In this document: positions 1 to 12,249 of the stretch, in pieces | Layout: every line of letters starts with the position of its first letter | Numbering within the stretch: the first letter of the stretch is position 1 | Origin: Xenopus tropicalis | Lineage: Eukaryota; Chordata; Amphibia; Anura; Pipidae | Direction: 5' to 3' | NCBI RefSeq assembly: GCF_000004195.4 | Contig: NC_030679.2 | Location: 29,625,712 to 29,689,711, forward strand | DNA: 64,000 nt | The notes under the pieces: generated by a model | The model's database searches: none | What the model was told of the DNA's origin: nothing | The model's input: only the letters and a program-made list of their open reading frames with translations | Made by a program: the position numbers and the translations under genes

Positions 1-1196
1 ACCCCGGTACATTCAGGATATTACTGTTGGAACAGTACTATCGGATAGTATTGTGCTCTGGACTCTGGACACACTGTAAAATTGACATAGTCCCTCCGTA
101 AGGTGTATAGTAATTTTTAACATTTCTTAACTCTGCTTTATTTATTTATTTTTACTACATATTAAAATTTCAGGCAGTAGAATTCCCTTTAAACTTTGCC
201 AAAGACTCATAACCGAGATGCTGATGAAATGTGGCAGGTTTAATGATTCTCTGAAGTTTTCTTTTGCCTGCGTTAATGCCGAGGCTTTCCGTAGACCATC
301 TTTCTTTACAATGTCATGTTAATCACATTTATGTCTGCCTTCAACATATTCTAATTACATTACTGCTTGTTATGTTGCTTGTGCATTAATCGATTTTCTA
401 ATCTAACTATAAAAGAAGGCTGCAGACATGCAAGACCTTTGACTTCCTATTATATGAATTCCGAGTTTGCTTTCAAGCACATTCGTTCTGTTACCTTTTT
501 TTTTCCCCGAATTGTGTTTGTTTAAGCCATTAGACTACTGTCGTCTGAATGCTATGTTAGCCTTTGGTTATATTATTAGGAACATTTCCCTTTCATCCCT
601 TTCAAATTATACTCACAGATGATAGCCTAGATCATTATCTCAGAGATCATTAGATTTCATTTCTTTTCGAGTAGAAACTGCCCAGGGTATTATGTTTTTT
701 TGTATATATTTTCATTTATGTAACGGCAGCAAACATTTTACAGATAGAATACACAATAGGGAAAAATATGTGGATTCTAAATAAATGTCAGCATTCCAAT
801 TAAACACAGGGAGGAAAACATTTGCAGATACCTCCGAGATATAATCCAGAGAACCTTCTGAAAATGGAAACAAAATTGTAAAATACAGGTCGATCGCCTA
901 TTTCCATATAGTCATTTCAAAATGTGAAATGATTTTTCTGCTTAAGATCCATGTTTTACTGGAAGTCTTGACAAAAATGCATCTATAGAGCTTTACTTAC
1001 AAAGATGGGCGATCCCCCTTTATACAGTAGCGTTACAAATCTTCATTAAATATGGACATGGTGCAACCTCTGCAGCCATATATATGCCAGTGGCACATTT
1101 TCAAACAATAGGGCATTATTTTCATCCACTTGTGGATGAATAGGAATTTTGCCAAAAGTATTTCTGTGTATAAAGCTATAGATATAGGGGGTCATT
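1..1196. other. AT-rich unique sequence, no gene seen
   Basis: Unstructured AT-rich DNA with short homopolymer runs. No frame of useful length, no splice-flanked open segment and no recognisable repeat was seen. Confidence 0.5.
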
Positions 1197-1498
1197 TACT
1201 AATACTGCAGGTGCAAGTACTAGTACTAAAATTCATTTACACAGAACTTGTGCTTTTGGTATTGCGGATCTGTTAAAATTAAAAATCCAGCAGTGGTACA
1301 GAGCACAGTGCTGGCAAGTGCAAGGCAGTCCAGGTAGGAGCTGTACTGGGGCATACTTACCTACCATACCTACCTTTCCCATTCTGTCCATTGTGTATTC
1401 ATACAGAAAGCACAGGACACAGGTGCTGAAGGTAGAGTCTAAAATATACTGCTATCCATTTTTTGTACGCTGCACTCTACCCACATGTAAATAATCCC
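1197..1498. mobile_element. Candidate short MITE (about 302 bp)
   Basis: The left end reads GGGGGTCATTTACTAATAC. The right end, read on the other strand, is GGGATTATTTACATG, so the two ends form an imperfect terminal inverted repeat. TATA sits immediately outside on both sides (1193-1196 and 1499-1502), which could be a TA-type target duplication. There is no coding capacity. The family is not identified, and the ends are an inference from this single copy. Confidence 0.45.
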
Positions 1499-1554
1499 TA
1501 TAGACACACATATTAAATGGGAACCTCTATATTGAAAGGAAATAATGCAACACT

Positions 1555-4260
1555 AGGGGGCACATTCATCAAAGTACGAGTTTGAATCCCGTAATGGATA
1601 AAATTCGGAATAAATATGATAATTTGTGATGATCGGAAATGTCACGAAAATGTTTATGAAAATAGTCGCGATAATATCGTAATGGCGTTCTGAAAGTCAC
1701 AAAATTTTCATATTCGAACCATCGTAAACGGCGGGAAAACCTTTCTGACTTTGATCTTTCTGTGCATGATTTTAAAGTCTCCCATAGGGCTCAATGGCAC
1801 TCTGCAGCTCCAACCCGGCCCAAGGAAAGTCTCCCATAGGGCTCAATGGCACTCTGCAGCTCCAACCTGGCCCAAGGAAAGTCTCCCATAGGGCTCAATG
1901 GCACTCTGAAGCTCCAACCCGGCCCAAGGAAAGTCTCCCATAGGGCTCAATGGCACTCTGCCGCTCCAACCCGGCCCAAGGAAAGTCTCCCATAGGGCTC
2001 AATGGCACTCTGCAGCTCCAACCCGGCCCAAGGAAAGTCTCCCATAGGGCTCAATGGCACTCTGCAGCTCCAACCTGGCCCAAGGAAAGTCTCCCATAGG
2101 GCTCAATGGCACTCTGCAGCTCCAACCCGTCCCAAGGAAAGTCTCCCATAGGGCTCAATGGCACTCTGCAGCTCCAACCTGGCCCAAGGAAAGTCTCCCA
2201 TAGGGCTCAATGGCACTCTGCAGCTCCAACCCGGCCCAAGGAAAGTCTCCCATAGGGCTCAATGGCACTCTGCAGTTCCAACCTGGCCCAAGGAAAGTCT
2301 CCCATAGGGCTCAATGGCACTCTGCAGCTCCAACCTGGCCCAAGGAAAGTCTCCCATAGGGCTCAATGGCACTCTGCAGCTCCAACCTGGCCAAAGGAAA
2401 GTCTCCCATAGGGCTCAGTGGCACTCTGCAGCTTCAACCCGTCCCAAGGAAAGTCTCCCATAGGGCTCAATGGCACTCTGCAGCTCCAACCTGGCCCAAG
2501 GAAAGTCTCCCATAGGGCTCAATGGCACTCTGCAGCTCCAACCTGGCCCAAGGAAAGTCTCCCATAGGGCTCCATGGCACTCTGCAGCTCCAACCCGGCC
2601 CAAGGAAAGTCTCCCATAGGGCTCAATGGCACTCTGCAGCTCCAACCCGGCCCAAGGAAAGTCTCCCATAGGGCTCAATGGCACTCTGCAGCTCCAACCT
2701 GTCCCAAGGAAAGTCTCCCATAGGGCTCAATGGCACTCTGCAGCTCCAACCTGGCCCAAGGAAAGTCTCCCATAGGGCTCAATGGCACTCTGCAGCTCCA
2801 ACCCGGCCCAAGGAAAGTCTCCCATAGGGCTCAATGGCACTCTGCAGCTTCAACCTGTCCCAAGGAAAGTCTCCCATAGGGCTCAATGGCACTCTGCAGC
2901 TCCAACCTGGCCCAAGGAAAGTCTCCCATAGGGCTCAATGGCACTCTGCAGCTCCAACCTGGCCCAAGGAAAGTCTCCCATAGGGCTCCATGGCACTCTG
3001 CAGCTCCAACCCGGCCCAAGGAAAGTCTCCCATAGGGCTCAATGGCACTCTGCAGCTCCAACCCGGCCCAAGGAAAGTCTCCCATAGGGCTCAATGGCAC
3101 TCTGCAGCTTCAACCTGTCCCAAGGAAAGTCTCCCATAGGGCTCAATGGCACTCTGCAGCTCCAACCTGGCCCAAGGAAAGTCTCCCATAGGGCTCAATG
3201 GCACTCTGCAGCTCCAACCTGGCCCAAGGAAAGTCTCCCATAGGGCTCAATGGCACTCTGCAGTTCCAACCTTGCCCAAGGAAAGTCTCCCATAGGGCTC
3301 AATGGCACTCTGCAGCTCCAACCCGGCCCAAGGAAAGTCTCCCATAGGGCTCAATGGCACTCTGCAGCTCCAACCCGGCCCAAGGAAAGTCTCCCATAGG
3401 GCTCAATGGCACTCTGCAGCCACAACCTGGCCCAAGGAAAGTCTCCCATAGGCTCAATGACACTCTGCAGCTCCTGCCTGGCCCAAGGAAAGTCTCCGAT
3501 AGGGCTCAATGGCACTCTGCATCTCCAACCCGGCCCAAGGAAAGTCTCCCATAGGGCTCAATGGCACTCTGCAGCTCCAACCTGGCTCAAGGAAAGTCTC
3601 CCATAGGGCTCAATGGCACTCTGCAGCTCCAACCTGGCCCAAGGAAAGTCTCCCATAGGGCTCAATGGCACTCTGCAGCTCCAACCTGTCCCAAGGAAAG
3701 TCTCCCATAGGGCTCAATGGCACTCTGCAGCTCCAACCTGGCTCAAGGAAAGTCTCCCATAGGGCTCAATGGCACTCTGCAGCTCCAACCTGGCCCAAGG
3801 AAAGTCTCCCATAGGGCTCAATGGCACTCTGCAGTTCCAACCTTGCCCAAGGAAAGTCTCCCATAGGGCTCAATGGCACTCTGCAGCTCCAACCTGGCCC
3901 AAGGAAAGTCTCCCATAGGGCTCAATGGCACTCTGCAGCTCCAACCTGGCCCAAGGAAAGTCTCCCATAGGCTCAATGACACTCTGCAGCTCCTGCCTGG
4001 CCCAAGGAAAGTCTCCCATAGGGCTCAATGGCACTCTGCATCTCCAACCTGGCCCAAGAAAAGTCTCCCATAGGGCTCAATGGCACTCTGCAGCTCCAAC
4101 CTTGCTCAAGGAAAGTCTCCCATAGGGCTCAATGGCACTCTGCAGCTCCAACCTGGCCCAAGGAAAGTCTCCCATAGGGCTCAATGGCACTCTGCAGCTC
4201 CAACCTGGCCCAAGGAAAGTCACAATACCGAAGCTTTAATGAATATAAAACTTATTTATA
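1555..4260 (+). mobile_element. MITE carrying a 52-bp minisatellite (copy 1)
   Basis: The element starts at GGGGGCACATTCATCAAAG. About 220 bp of AT-rich arm follow, then the 52-bp array (1776-4219), then a short right arm beginning GTCACAATACCGAAGC. Both arms match, in reverse complement, the arms around the second array at 32749-33996: the left arm matches 33997-34172 and the right arm matches about 32700-32748. Flank and array therefore travelled together as one mobile unit. The distal right terminus is lost or diverged after about 4260. There is no coding capacity. MITEs with internal tandem repeats are known in frogs, but the superfamily of this one is not determined here. Confidence 0.75.
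1776..4219 (+). repeat. 52-bp tandem array, 47 units
   Basis: The unit begins AGTCTCCCATAGGGCTCAAT and carries a central CTGCAG in most copies. Spacing fits exactly 47 units, two of which are 51 bp (near 3450 and 3969) because one G is missing in the CCCATAGGG core. Units differ by a few substitutions. Longer periods overlie the basic unit: 2415-2684 recurs at 2831-3100 (416 bp, 8 units) and 3354-3606 recurs at 3873-4125 (519 bp, 10 units including the short one). The open frames inside the array come from a unit with few stop codons and are not genes. Confidence 0.97.
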
Positions 4261-5400
4261 ATGTGTCAGGAAGGGCGCAAAGTGCAAAAAACAGTCACAA
4301 TTCACCATGGTTTTTGCACCCTGCCTTGGTTTCTGAAGGAAGTGGAGTATTTATGTGGGGGCCCAGGAGAGGCACATAGGCACATCACCCCTCCCACCCA
4401 CTACCTGTCCCTTAACTTCTGTATCATTCAAATACCAAGATAAGGAGTATTGACAGGTGTTATGGTCTCCTATCTCAGCTTATGTTTTGAATCCAATATT
4501 AGCTTACAAACACAGAGGTGTATATAGTAGTCAGTCATGGGTATGTGAATGCATTCTCCGCCTCTGCTTTGTTGTGTAGTCTTTAGTGGTTTTCAACTTT
4601 TTTTTGGTCCAAGCCTCCTTTCGAGGCACCCTGGTATATCAAATTATGCATAAATACAAACGATCTAAGATAGCAAATAAATCTTAAGTACACATCACAC
4701 CCTAACCAACCTTTAAACTCGTCTTCCAGGACTATCGATTTTGATCCTTTGAACAAAGTTTCATTTGCACGTATTTAAAAAGTCTTGCAAAGCTGCAAAA
4801 CAGAGTCTCGTCTGCCACAGGAAGAAAGATGATGTATTTTAAAGGTCATACCATTGTGCAGTGTATGCATTTAAACTTGTCGAGATCATGTAGAAGTCAA
4901 TGGCAGCTGTCTCTTCCCCTCCCTGGAGGATCCTTTTTTGCTTTCACGTTTTTGACGCTAGGTTTCGCAACTTTTCTGCAACTTTTTCCACACACATGCT
5001 TTTCCAGTTCAGACTTTTTAGCAAATGTCAGACATTTGTGCAATTTCTAAAAAGTAAAAAACGGAAAAAGTTAGAATTTTAGTAAATCAGCCCCTTAATA
5101 TTTTGGCCAAAAAACACTCCATTTTCAAGTAAATTTTTAAAAACTGCCATACACAATTAAATTGATCAAAATAAACTATATTACATTGTAAAATGAAACT
5201 TTTCATTATTTTATTTTTGTTTTACAATTTTTATTACATTCCCCCAACAGATTTTAGAATATTGCCCCAGTCTAGAAACAATCACTGATGTTTTCTTTGA
5301 TTTCTACAGTAGGAAAATGGTAAAGCCAAAGGCACACAGGTCACTTTCTTGAAAGACATGTAAAGGCCAGAGAAGAAAAGCCAGTTCACAAGCTTGGAAT
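4261..5400. other. Unassigned DNA with one MITE-like end
   Basis: No gene was recognised. The sequence ending AGTAAATCAGCCCC at about 5081-5094 matches the terminal motif of the palindromic MITE at 57743-58243, so a MITE right end probably lies here. Its left end was not located. A run of 15 C occupies 5410-5424 just downstream. Confidence 0.4.
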
Positions 5401-5439
5401 CACAACCAACCCCCCCCCCCCCCCACCTTCTGCCCTGTT

Positions 5440-6264
5440 ACTCACTGGTTTCCTGTCTCCTACATAAGGAGCAGCGCCGGAGTCCCAACCTGGGTGTACA
5501 AGTGAAGTGTCTTAACCATGCACCTAGTAGGGGAAAAAAAACTGCTGAGTTATGTCCACAGTTCATATCGTCAAGGGGCAGAAATAGGGACCCAAAAAAG
5601 TGCATTAAAGAACTAGAACCCATACTTGCTGCTTTAAAATCTATGCTCTATAATCCTGCCTTTTTACCACTATGCTTTAGAGGTTGTAACATGCAAGGAA
5701 ACTACTTCCACTCTTGGCGGTCCTGCCCAACAGTGGAAAGATTCTGGTCCCAAACATTTAAACTTATTTCTCAGGTATTGCAAACAGAAGTTACTATGGA
5801 CCAAGATCTAGCACTATTTTCATTACCTACCAAAAACTTAACAAAAACCCAACATAAACTGACCCTACAACTTATAGCTGTAGCACGCTGGGTTATTGCC
5901 CTGAACTGGCTAGCTCCACACCTATCTATCTCCCAGCTAAAATCCCGCATGGAATATATACAATCTATACACTACCTTGCAGCCACCCTCTCAGACTTAC
6001 TGGATCAACATCAAGAAATCTGGGAACCATGGACAACGTTCAAAACCCAAGAACTCAATCTCCAACCTACGAACCACACGAATGACCCGCTTTGACCTCC
6101 ACCGGGACACTTCTACTTTCTTTCAGAACATTAAATACTATTCACGGCCATCGCCACTACTCAACTTCATTTATCAAAGCGCATTGTAACCCATGTCACC
6201 GATATTGTTATTAATCAATAAGTAAAAATAAAATTGATAAATAAAGAGATATAAAATAAAAAAA
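5440..6264 (+). mobile_element. 5'-truncated LINE-1/Tx1-like ORF2 C-terminal fragment
   Basis: A frame open to the stop at 6093-6095 encodes a tail typical of LINE-1/Tx1 ORF2. It has a knuckle-like segment CFRGC...H.WRSCP (about 5672-5731), then FWSQTFKLI, LALFSLP, and a helical stretch ending in LLDQHQEIWEPW. The 5' limit is uncertain: the frame runs up to a poly-C tract and the first recognisable part is near 5455. No reverse transcriptase or endonuclease motif remains, so this is a dead 5'-truncated copy. An A-rich 3' tail follows (about 6218-6264), as expected for target-primed integration. The 233-codon frame has no ATG at its upstream limit (it opens with TTG) and is not a host gene. 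The clade is inferred from the C-terminal pattern. Confidence 0.75.
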
Positions 6265-9200
6265 TCTATGCTTTATTGTGGATGACACAGTATCTGCCTG
6301 TCTATGGAGAATGCAAAGCGGGGCCGGTGAGATATAGTTGTCTAAATTAACCTTGCTAATAGCATACATATATAACAAGAATGATTTTTTTGACGATGTC
6401 ATCAAGTGTCCCTCTGACCTGCATAAACAATTATAAAAAATATTCACCAACCAACCATTAGATTTAGGTGTAGAATGTAACACCATATATCTCCCCTCAA
6501 GAAATCTCTTCCACTTAATCCGTTTAATATTTGGCATTGTCTCTTGGTATTAGATAGGACATAGCCCTGGGCTAATGAGCCTATAACACATAACAGCACT
6601 ACATTAGGTTTCCATCCCATATATTACAAGTGCCTGAAAATATGGGAACCATGCATCAGTTCCCTATTATTTCTTAGCTTATAATTCTACTATTTAGCAG
6701 TATGGAGGAGATCATATTATTTCATTCAAGTCCACTTGACCCATAAAGTGATCTTAATAACAGTAGGGCCCCTGGGCAAGAATGTCTGTGCCCTAATCCC
6801 CATATACAATGTATGTATACAGTAGTGTCTTTCACATAAAACCAGCTGGGTCTACCATATTGAATGTCTTTTTTTTTTCTCTACATCTTAGTCTTAAGCC
6901 ACATTTGCACTTTTCAAACCATAAAGTTCTTTATATGTGAAGCTGAGAATGATATTCAGATGATAAAATATTCTCATATTCACCCAAAAGGTACACCGAA
7001 GGAGCCTGAGGGTTGGAAATCTGTGCATGCCTGGTTTTAGTTTGCCTAATGAGGTTTGCCTTGTATTACTGTCAGGAAACATTTTTCATTTTTCGAGCTG
7101 CTCCAAATGTGAGGCTTTAAAAATGAGCTTCTGTATCATATCTGACAATTCAGCTGCTAATGGAAAAACACAAGAACACATACCAATGCATGCACCCACC
7201 ACTTCTACATGTAACAGACGGCCTCTTCCCACAATTAGCCTTCCAAATGGAGCAATTTACCCTGGCAAAAACTGTATCCCTACAGGCGGTATGAAAGCTC
7301 ATTACTTAAGCACAGTGCTTTGTGAGTAGGCAGCAGGGAGAGTGAGCTATCTGTGCTTTGCACATGAGCTGATGGAAACTGTTAATGTTATGTGCCAAAG
7401 AATAGGGGGTGGGGGGGGGTAGGATTTCCATAATAGGGATCCTATGCACAGCACCTATATAGCACGGGGTATGCATTATGTAAGCCTTTAAAAAGATAAT
7501 TGTGTTTTATCCGCCTTATTAGGTATATGTCTGTGTTTTGGCGCAATGCAATTGCGGCCGGATCCAATTTTATGAAACACAATTTCATTTCATCTTTTTT
7601 TTTTTTTTTTTACTTTTAGCCACCAGCAAAATGTTGAACGGATAAAAATTGTTCTGGAAGTCTTTTCAAACATGATGCAAGATTTGTTTACTTCAAGGAG
7701 AATTACTGCGATGAACTAATGTGGAAATAATGTTTCCTGTCGTTTATGCGCCGTATTGATTTAGGTGCAGTAAGCCCGATCTGCATATTTTTTGCATTTC
7801 GTTGCTAAAATAAATTTCATCTAAATACCAGCTCCTGTGTTCTTGCATATCTATAATTTGGTGGAATAGCGTTATTTAAGGGTAGTCGTTTGTAATAAAT
7901 ACAGTATAAAAATGGGCACTTTTGTGCTGGAACAATTGCATTTTGATGGAACAATTTTTCAGCTGAATATTTTTTTTCAAGGCAGGGTGGGGGAATATTC
8001 ATGTAGGATTTGGATAATAACTAGACTTTTACATTAAAATGATAAAGGAGGCAGAAATCTTCCCTGAAACTCTTCCGTTTGTGTTTCCTAGCTCTGTAAA
8101 GAAGGCAGATGGAAATGAATTGCATATGCACAAAGATGAACCAATGAGAATCATTTCTACCAGTTTAACTGCTTCTCAGTAATAATTATTGTGTAACCAG
8201 ATTGCAGGTAGTTGTAGGAAGTGTTTTATGACTCCAGCCATAACTGCATGAAAAGTACACATTGGCAGCACACAATGCAGGCACTGGAGGATCCTTTTTG
8301 TATTTAAGCGAGTAGTTTTTTTTTTTATGTTTGTCTCTTTAATGGATATAAGGCCTACATATCAGTATTTATATGCTAAGGTTACCACATTTTCAAAGTG
8401 ATATCCAGGGACAGGGACATTTTTATATGCCATGCCCACTTCCTATACCACTTCTTATATACCATTGTCGTACACCCACTCAACATCACAGCCACACATT
8501 TTAATATCAATATATTTCCATAGAAAATAATGTTATACATATTACCAGACCTAAAATCATAATGGAAGCAATATTTGCAAAGTTCAGAACTGCAGTAAGG
8601 GCCAATGATCACAGCTGTGTCAGGCAGGGTTTAGTGTAGATCCTTTACCTGTCAGATACACGGGGACAGAGCAGCAATGTGCAAAGGAAAGGGGGGTACG
8701 TCCTTCAGCATGGGAAGATTGGAGGATGTGGGAGGAGAGGAGTGGATCAGGTGACAAAGGAGCACTACTTCCTTCTTTCTGTCTCGAAATAGATACAATT
8801 GTCTGGGGTGTGTTATGGGGACTGCCGGGGACAGCTTTTAGAGGCAGGCATGCTTGCTGGGGTTACATTTCCATGTAGATAGGGAATCTGAAACAGGGTC
8901 AGACCCACTAAAATAAATGCAGTTTACTTGCACCTAATAAATTGGGCACATATGTCATTGGCAATGCCAAAAAAATGATGAATATTTATAAAGCACAGTA
9001 AACATCCAAGACATTCTGTTTCCGGTACTGCATTCTGCACAGTCCATTGCCTAAAAAATTTCCATCAATTGGCTTTAGGTGCAACACATTGAGCTGCTAG
9101 TGCAGTGACTTGTGTCTGAATGTGATGCTGGTTGCATTTGTTAGCATTTCATAACAAAGAGGAGGAGAGGTGGGCTGCATATCGCATACCCCTATCTTGC

Positions 9201-9930
9201 ACTGATGCAGAGCAAGCAATTTAGGAGTACCGAGGGGTGCAAGGCATTAGGGAGCTATGTTCTTACTATCTTTCAGCATTGTACTCTGCGGCTTGTGGAG
9301 GATTTTATTAATTGTAGCAGAACGGATGGGCATGGGTGCAAGCAGTGAGGTGGGTGAAACTTTTCCTTCACTCAGTTCTCATATATTGGCCCTTTTGGAT
9401 AAGCAGCGCTGAATACATGGCACAAGCAAAGATCTATTGCATGCATACAATTTCCATAAATTTTTTCTCAAGTTCCAAATTGATTAGCAGAAAGTGATCT
9501 GCCTGGCCCCCATTTGTCACGATGAATTAATAGAAGCACTAACTTCTTTAATGCTTTGTTCTCTCAACAACCTCATTGTTAGGGTTCCTAACGTTGCCCT
9601 ATCCAGCAAGGGTATAGGTTAATTCCTGTTTTCCTTTGCACCAATCAGATGCAGCGGGAGCCATTTTATAGGGCTGGAGCCGCTCACTGCCTGAACAGAC
9701 AGGTTTTTGTTGTGTTAGCAAGAGTGTTCCTGAAATCTTAGATAATCTGAGTTTGAACATTGGCTTGTTTGACTGTAAATGTGTCTAATGCTTTGGTGCT
9801 GCATTTTTCTTGAAATCCATGTATGACCTGGCCTTGCTTCCAGTCCTCTGTAAAATGCTTTAGTATTTTATTTCCAGATTCCCTAGTTTATGACCCAGCC
9901 TATGAGACTGTTTAGTTACTCATTATTTCA
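6265..9930. other. Unique AT-rich DNA, no gene recognised
   Basis: Only short frames without family features were seen. There are T runs near 7590-7608 and a G run near 7407. A CCAAT-like motif (9643-9650) lies upstream of a TTTTATAGG stretch near 9664. Together they could resemble a promoter, but no downstream exon is evident. Confidence 0.4.
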
Positions 9931-9934
9931 ATGC

Positions 9935-10030
9935 TGAGCTTTCCCCCTCCTGCCCTGGCTCACTAACCTGCCGAGTCTCTCAGAGCTCTCTTCTCTTCCA
10001 TTCCCCCTTAGTAAAGCTGATTTCAGTCAA
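9935..10030 (+). repeat. Dispersed repeat block, copy A
   Basis: A pyrimidine-rich block containing GGCTCACTAACCTG, then AGAGCTCTC and CCCCCTTAGT. It is matched by 11965-12060 in the same orientation at roughly 75-80 percent by eye. A T2-like start (CTAAAGGGATACTGTCAGG) follows at about 10064. Confidence 0.55.
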
Positions 10031-10281
10031 ACACAGGTGGCTGCTTTGCTTCCATGTTTCTTGCTAAAGGGATACTGTCAGGATTTGTAGGGTGCACTTT
10101 TTATTTCTAAATTACACTCTTTACATAGCAAATAATTTACTTTGCCATTTAAAATTTTATTCTTGAACCAACAAATGTATTTTTTGTAGCTGTAATATTG
10201 GTGTGTAGGCGCCATCTTAGTGCATTGTGCCTGAACCTGAGCTTAAATATAATAACAATTTCTATGTTTTCAGGGAATTAA

Positions 10282-10917
10282 TACTGATGAGTAGTGATGG
10301 GTGAAATGTTTTGCCAGGCATGGATTCGCGGCAAATTTCTGCATTTCGCCATTGGCGGATTGTTTTGCGAAATGGATGAAAAAATTTGCCGCGAAAAATT
10401 CGCGCACGTCAAAAAAATTTTGCCGGCGTCAAAAAAGAATAGGCGCAGGCGTCAAAAGAATAGCCGCGCGACGAAATAATAGCTGCGGGCGACAAAATAA
10501 TAGCCGTGGGCAACAAAATAATAGCCATGGCCGACAATTTTTTCGCACAACGTTTTCGCCGCTTTGCAAATTTTTCGCCGTTTCGCGGATCTTTTGAAAG
10601 ATTCACAAACGGAACAGATTCACTCATCAATAATGATGATATCCAATTTTGCTATGCTGAAAAATTTGTGCAACGGCAAAATATTTGCGAAATGTGGCTA
10701 ATGCACAACTTTTTTTTGTTGTGACTGTGACTGTTTTGATGCAACTGCGACTTAATTGATTCAACCGCAACATTTTTGACGCGAGCGCAACTTTTTTTTA
10801 TGTGACTTTTTCCTCACTCTGTGAACTTTTGCGGCATTTTGCAAAAAATGTCACCAATGGGGAAATATAGAGTTTCTCAGCGAATTCATGCCTGGTGAAA
10901 AATTTCACTCTTCACTA
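10282..10917. mobile_element. hAT-type MITE, TAGTGATG family, with duplicated 5' terminus
   Basis: The right end is CTTCACTA. The left shows two consecutive copies of the terminal motif, TACTGATGAG then TAGTGATGGG. The 8 bp GGAATTAA flank it on both sides (10274-10281 and 10918-10925), a perfect target duplication of the length made by hAT transposases, and this sets the outer boundary. The inner arms repeat GGCATGGATTCGCGG and its inverted counterpart near CATGCCTGGTGAA. A degenerate repeat of about 22-24 bp containing AAAATAATAGCC occupies about 10440-10535. There is no coding capacity. Confidence 0.85.
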
Positions 10918-11166
10918 GGAATTAATCATTTAGTTAATCATTCAGTTAAAGTTTCCCTACATTCCCAAATCTATCATTGCCTTTCTTCCACCTGCAGGAA
11001 TGGTAGCAAGGTTATTGGCCCTAGAGGTTGCTAATGGCTCTCCTTTTTAGAAATAAAGTGAATATGGAATGAGTTTATATTAATGTCTTCCCAAATCTCT
11101 CCTTCAATGTATTTTTAGGGTCTCCTTGGCTCCTAAAAATAACCCCCTTGATTGAGTGGATTAGAG

Positions 11167-11474
11167 CAGGGGCCCCCAACCCTTCTTACTTGGGAGCCAC
11201 AGTCAAATGTAAAAAGACTTCAAGAGCAACAAAAGCACCATAAAAGTTAATGGAGGTGCCAAATAAGGGCTAAGATTGGCTATTAGGCAGCCTCTATGCA
11301 CACTATCAGCTTACAGGGGGCTTTATTTGGTAGGAAATCTTGTTTTTATTCAACCAAAACTTGCCCCCAAGTCAGGAATTTAAAAATAACTACCTGGTTT
11401 GGGGGCACTGAGAGCAACATCCAAGGGGTTGGGGAGCAACATGTTGCCCCCGAGCCACTGGTTGGGGATCACTA
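11167..11474. mobile_element. hAT-type MITE, CAGGGRTCCCCAACC family (copy 1)
   Basis: The element starts CAGGGGCCCCCAACC and ends GGTTGGGGATCACTA, a good terminal inverted repeat. Flanks GATTAGAG (11159-11166) and CATTTGAG (11475-11482) agree at 6 of 8 positions, fitting an eroded 8-bp hAT duplication. The interior includes GGGAGCAACATCCAAGG, shared with the copies at 12881-13047 and 31951-32219. No coding capacity. Confidence 0.85.
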
Positions 11475-11964
11475 CATTTGAGGAACTGCCTAAAATAGTT
11501 AGTTTTATCTTATATTTTTAGTTGAGGCTATGCAGACTCTATCATTTTTTAATCCCATTCTACCCTCTGATTATTCAGAATTAATGGATGTTTTTGAAGT
11601 AAGCTGAAAAACCTCTTCCACAATATAATTGCCCTATAGAACTCTTGCCAGGTTCTAAAATACCATAGGGGCATATTTTTACCTTTTAGAACCAGAGCTG
11701 GTGGAGCACAAATCCAGAAAATTTGGAGAAGGGGTTTATTCAGCTTTCCTTACATGGGCAGATTATCTTTTCTTCTTTCTTTTCTTTACCTTTGGTCACT
11801 CAGTTATTGTACCACCCTGTTCAGCATGTATTTTCAATAAACTTGAAGTTTGAGTGGTGTGATTTGCATCCCTAAAATGGCTTTTAGCGCTTGGAATGGC
11901 CATTTCGAGTATTTAGTTATGCCGTTTTGCACTAGTCAGGTCCTATGGAAGGCTTTATATAGGA

Positions 11965-12060
11965 TTACATTTTCCCCTCCTGCACCAGCTCACTAACCTG
12001 AGAGTTGCACAGAGTTCTCCTCTCTGCCAGTCCCCCCTCAGTTTATCTGATTTAATTGGG
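11965..12060 (+). repeat. Dispersed repeat block, copy B
   Basis: Matches 9935-10030 (CAGCTCACTAACCTG, then CAGAGTTCTCCTCTC and CCCCCCTCAG). Two parallel copies 2 kb apart point to one unnamed interspersed family. Confidence 0.5.
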
Positions 12061-12249
12061 ATGCAAAAGGATAATAACTACCAAATATTGTACAGTTGAC
12101 TGTAGTTGCCTACTTGTATGTTTGAAACTGCAGTGATTACCCTCACTGTAGCCTACACCTTTACTTATATTTTTAAATCTCAAATCTGTCCACAGCTAGG
12201 AGCAGATTATAGGAATCAACTATGTGTTTGAACTTCCCAACTTTTTTCA

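Noticed and set aside
1776..4219. CRISPR-like array
   Set aside because: Units are contiguous with no unique spacers, and the setting is a vertebrate genome.
2415..4379. Open frames of 66-99 codons in the 52-bp array, both strands
   Set aside because: They are by-products of a stop-poor tandem unit, recur at the array period and have no gene context.
5394..6095. A host gene of 233 codons
   Set aside because: The C-terminal sequence matches the LINE ORF2 pattern, the frame opens with TTG rather than ATG, and an A-rich tail follows.
9643..9720. CCAAT and TATA-like motifs as a host promoter
   Set aside because: Isolated motifs with no exon, CpG enrichment or conserved downstream frame.
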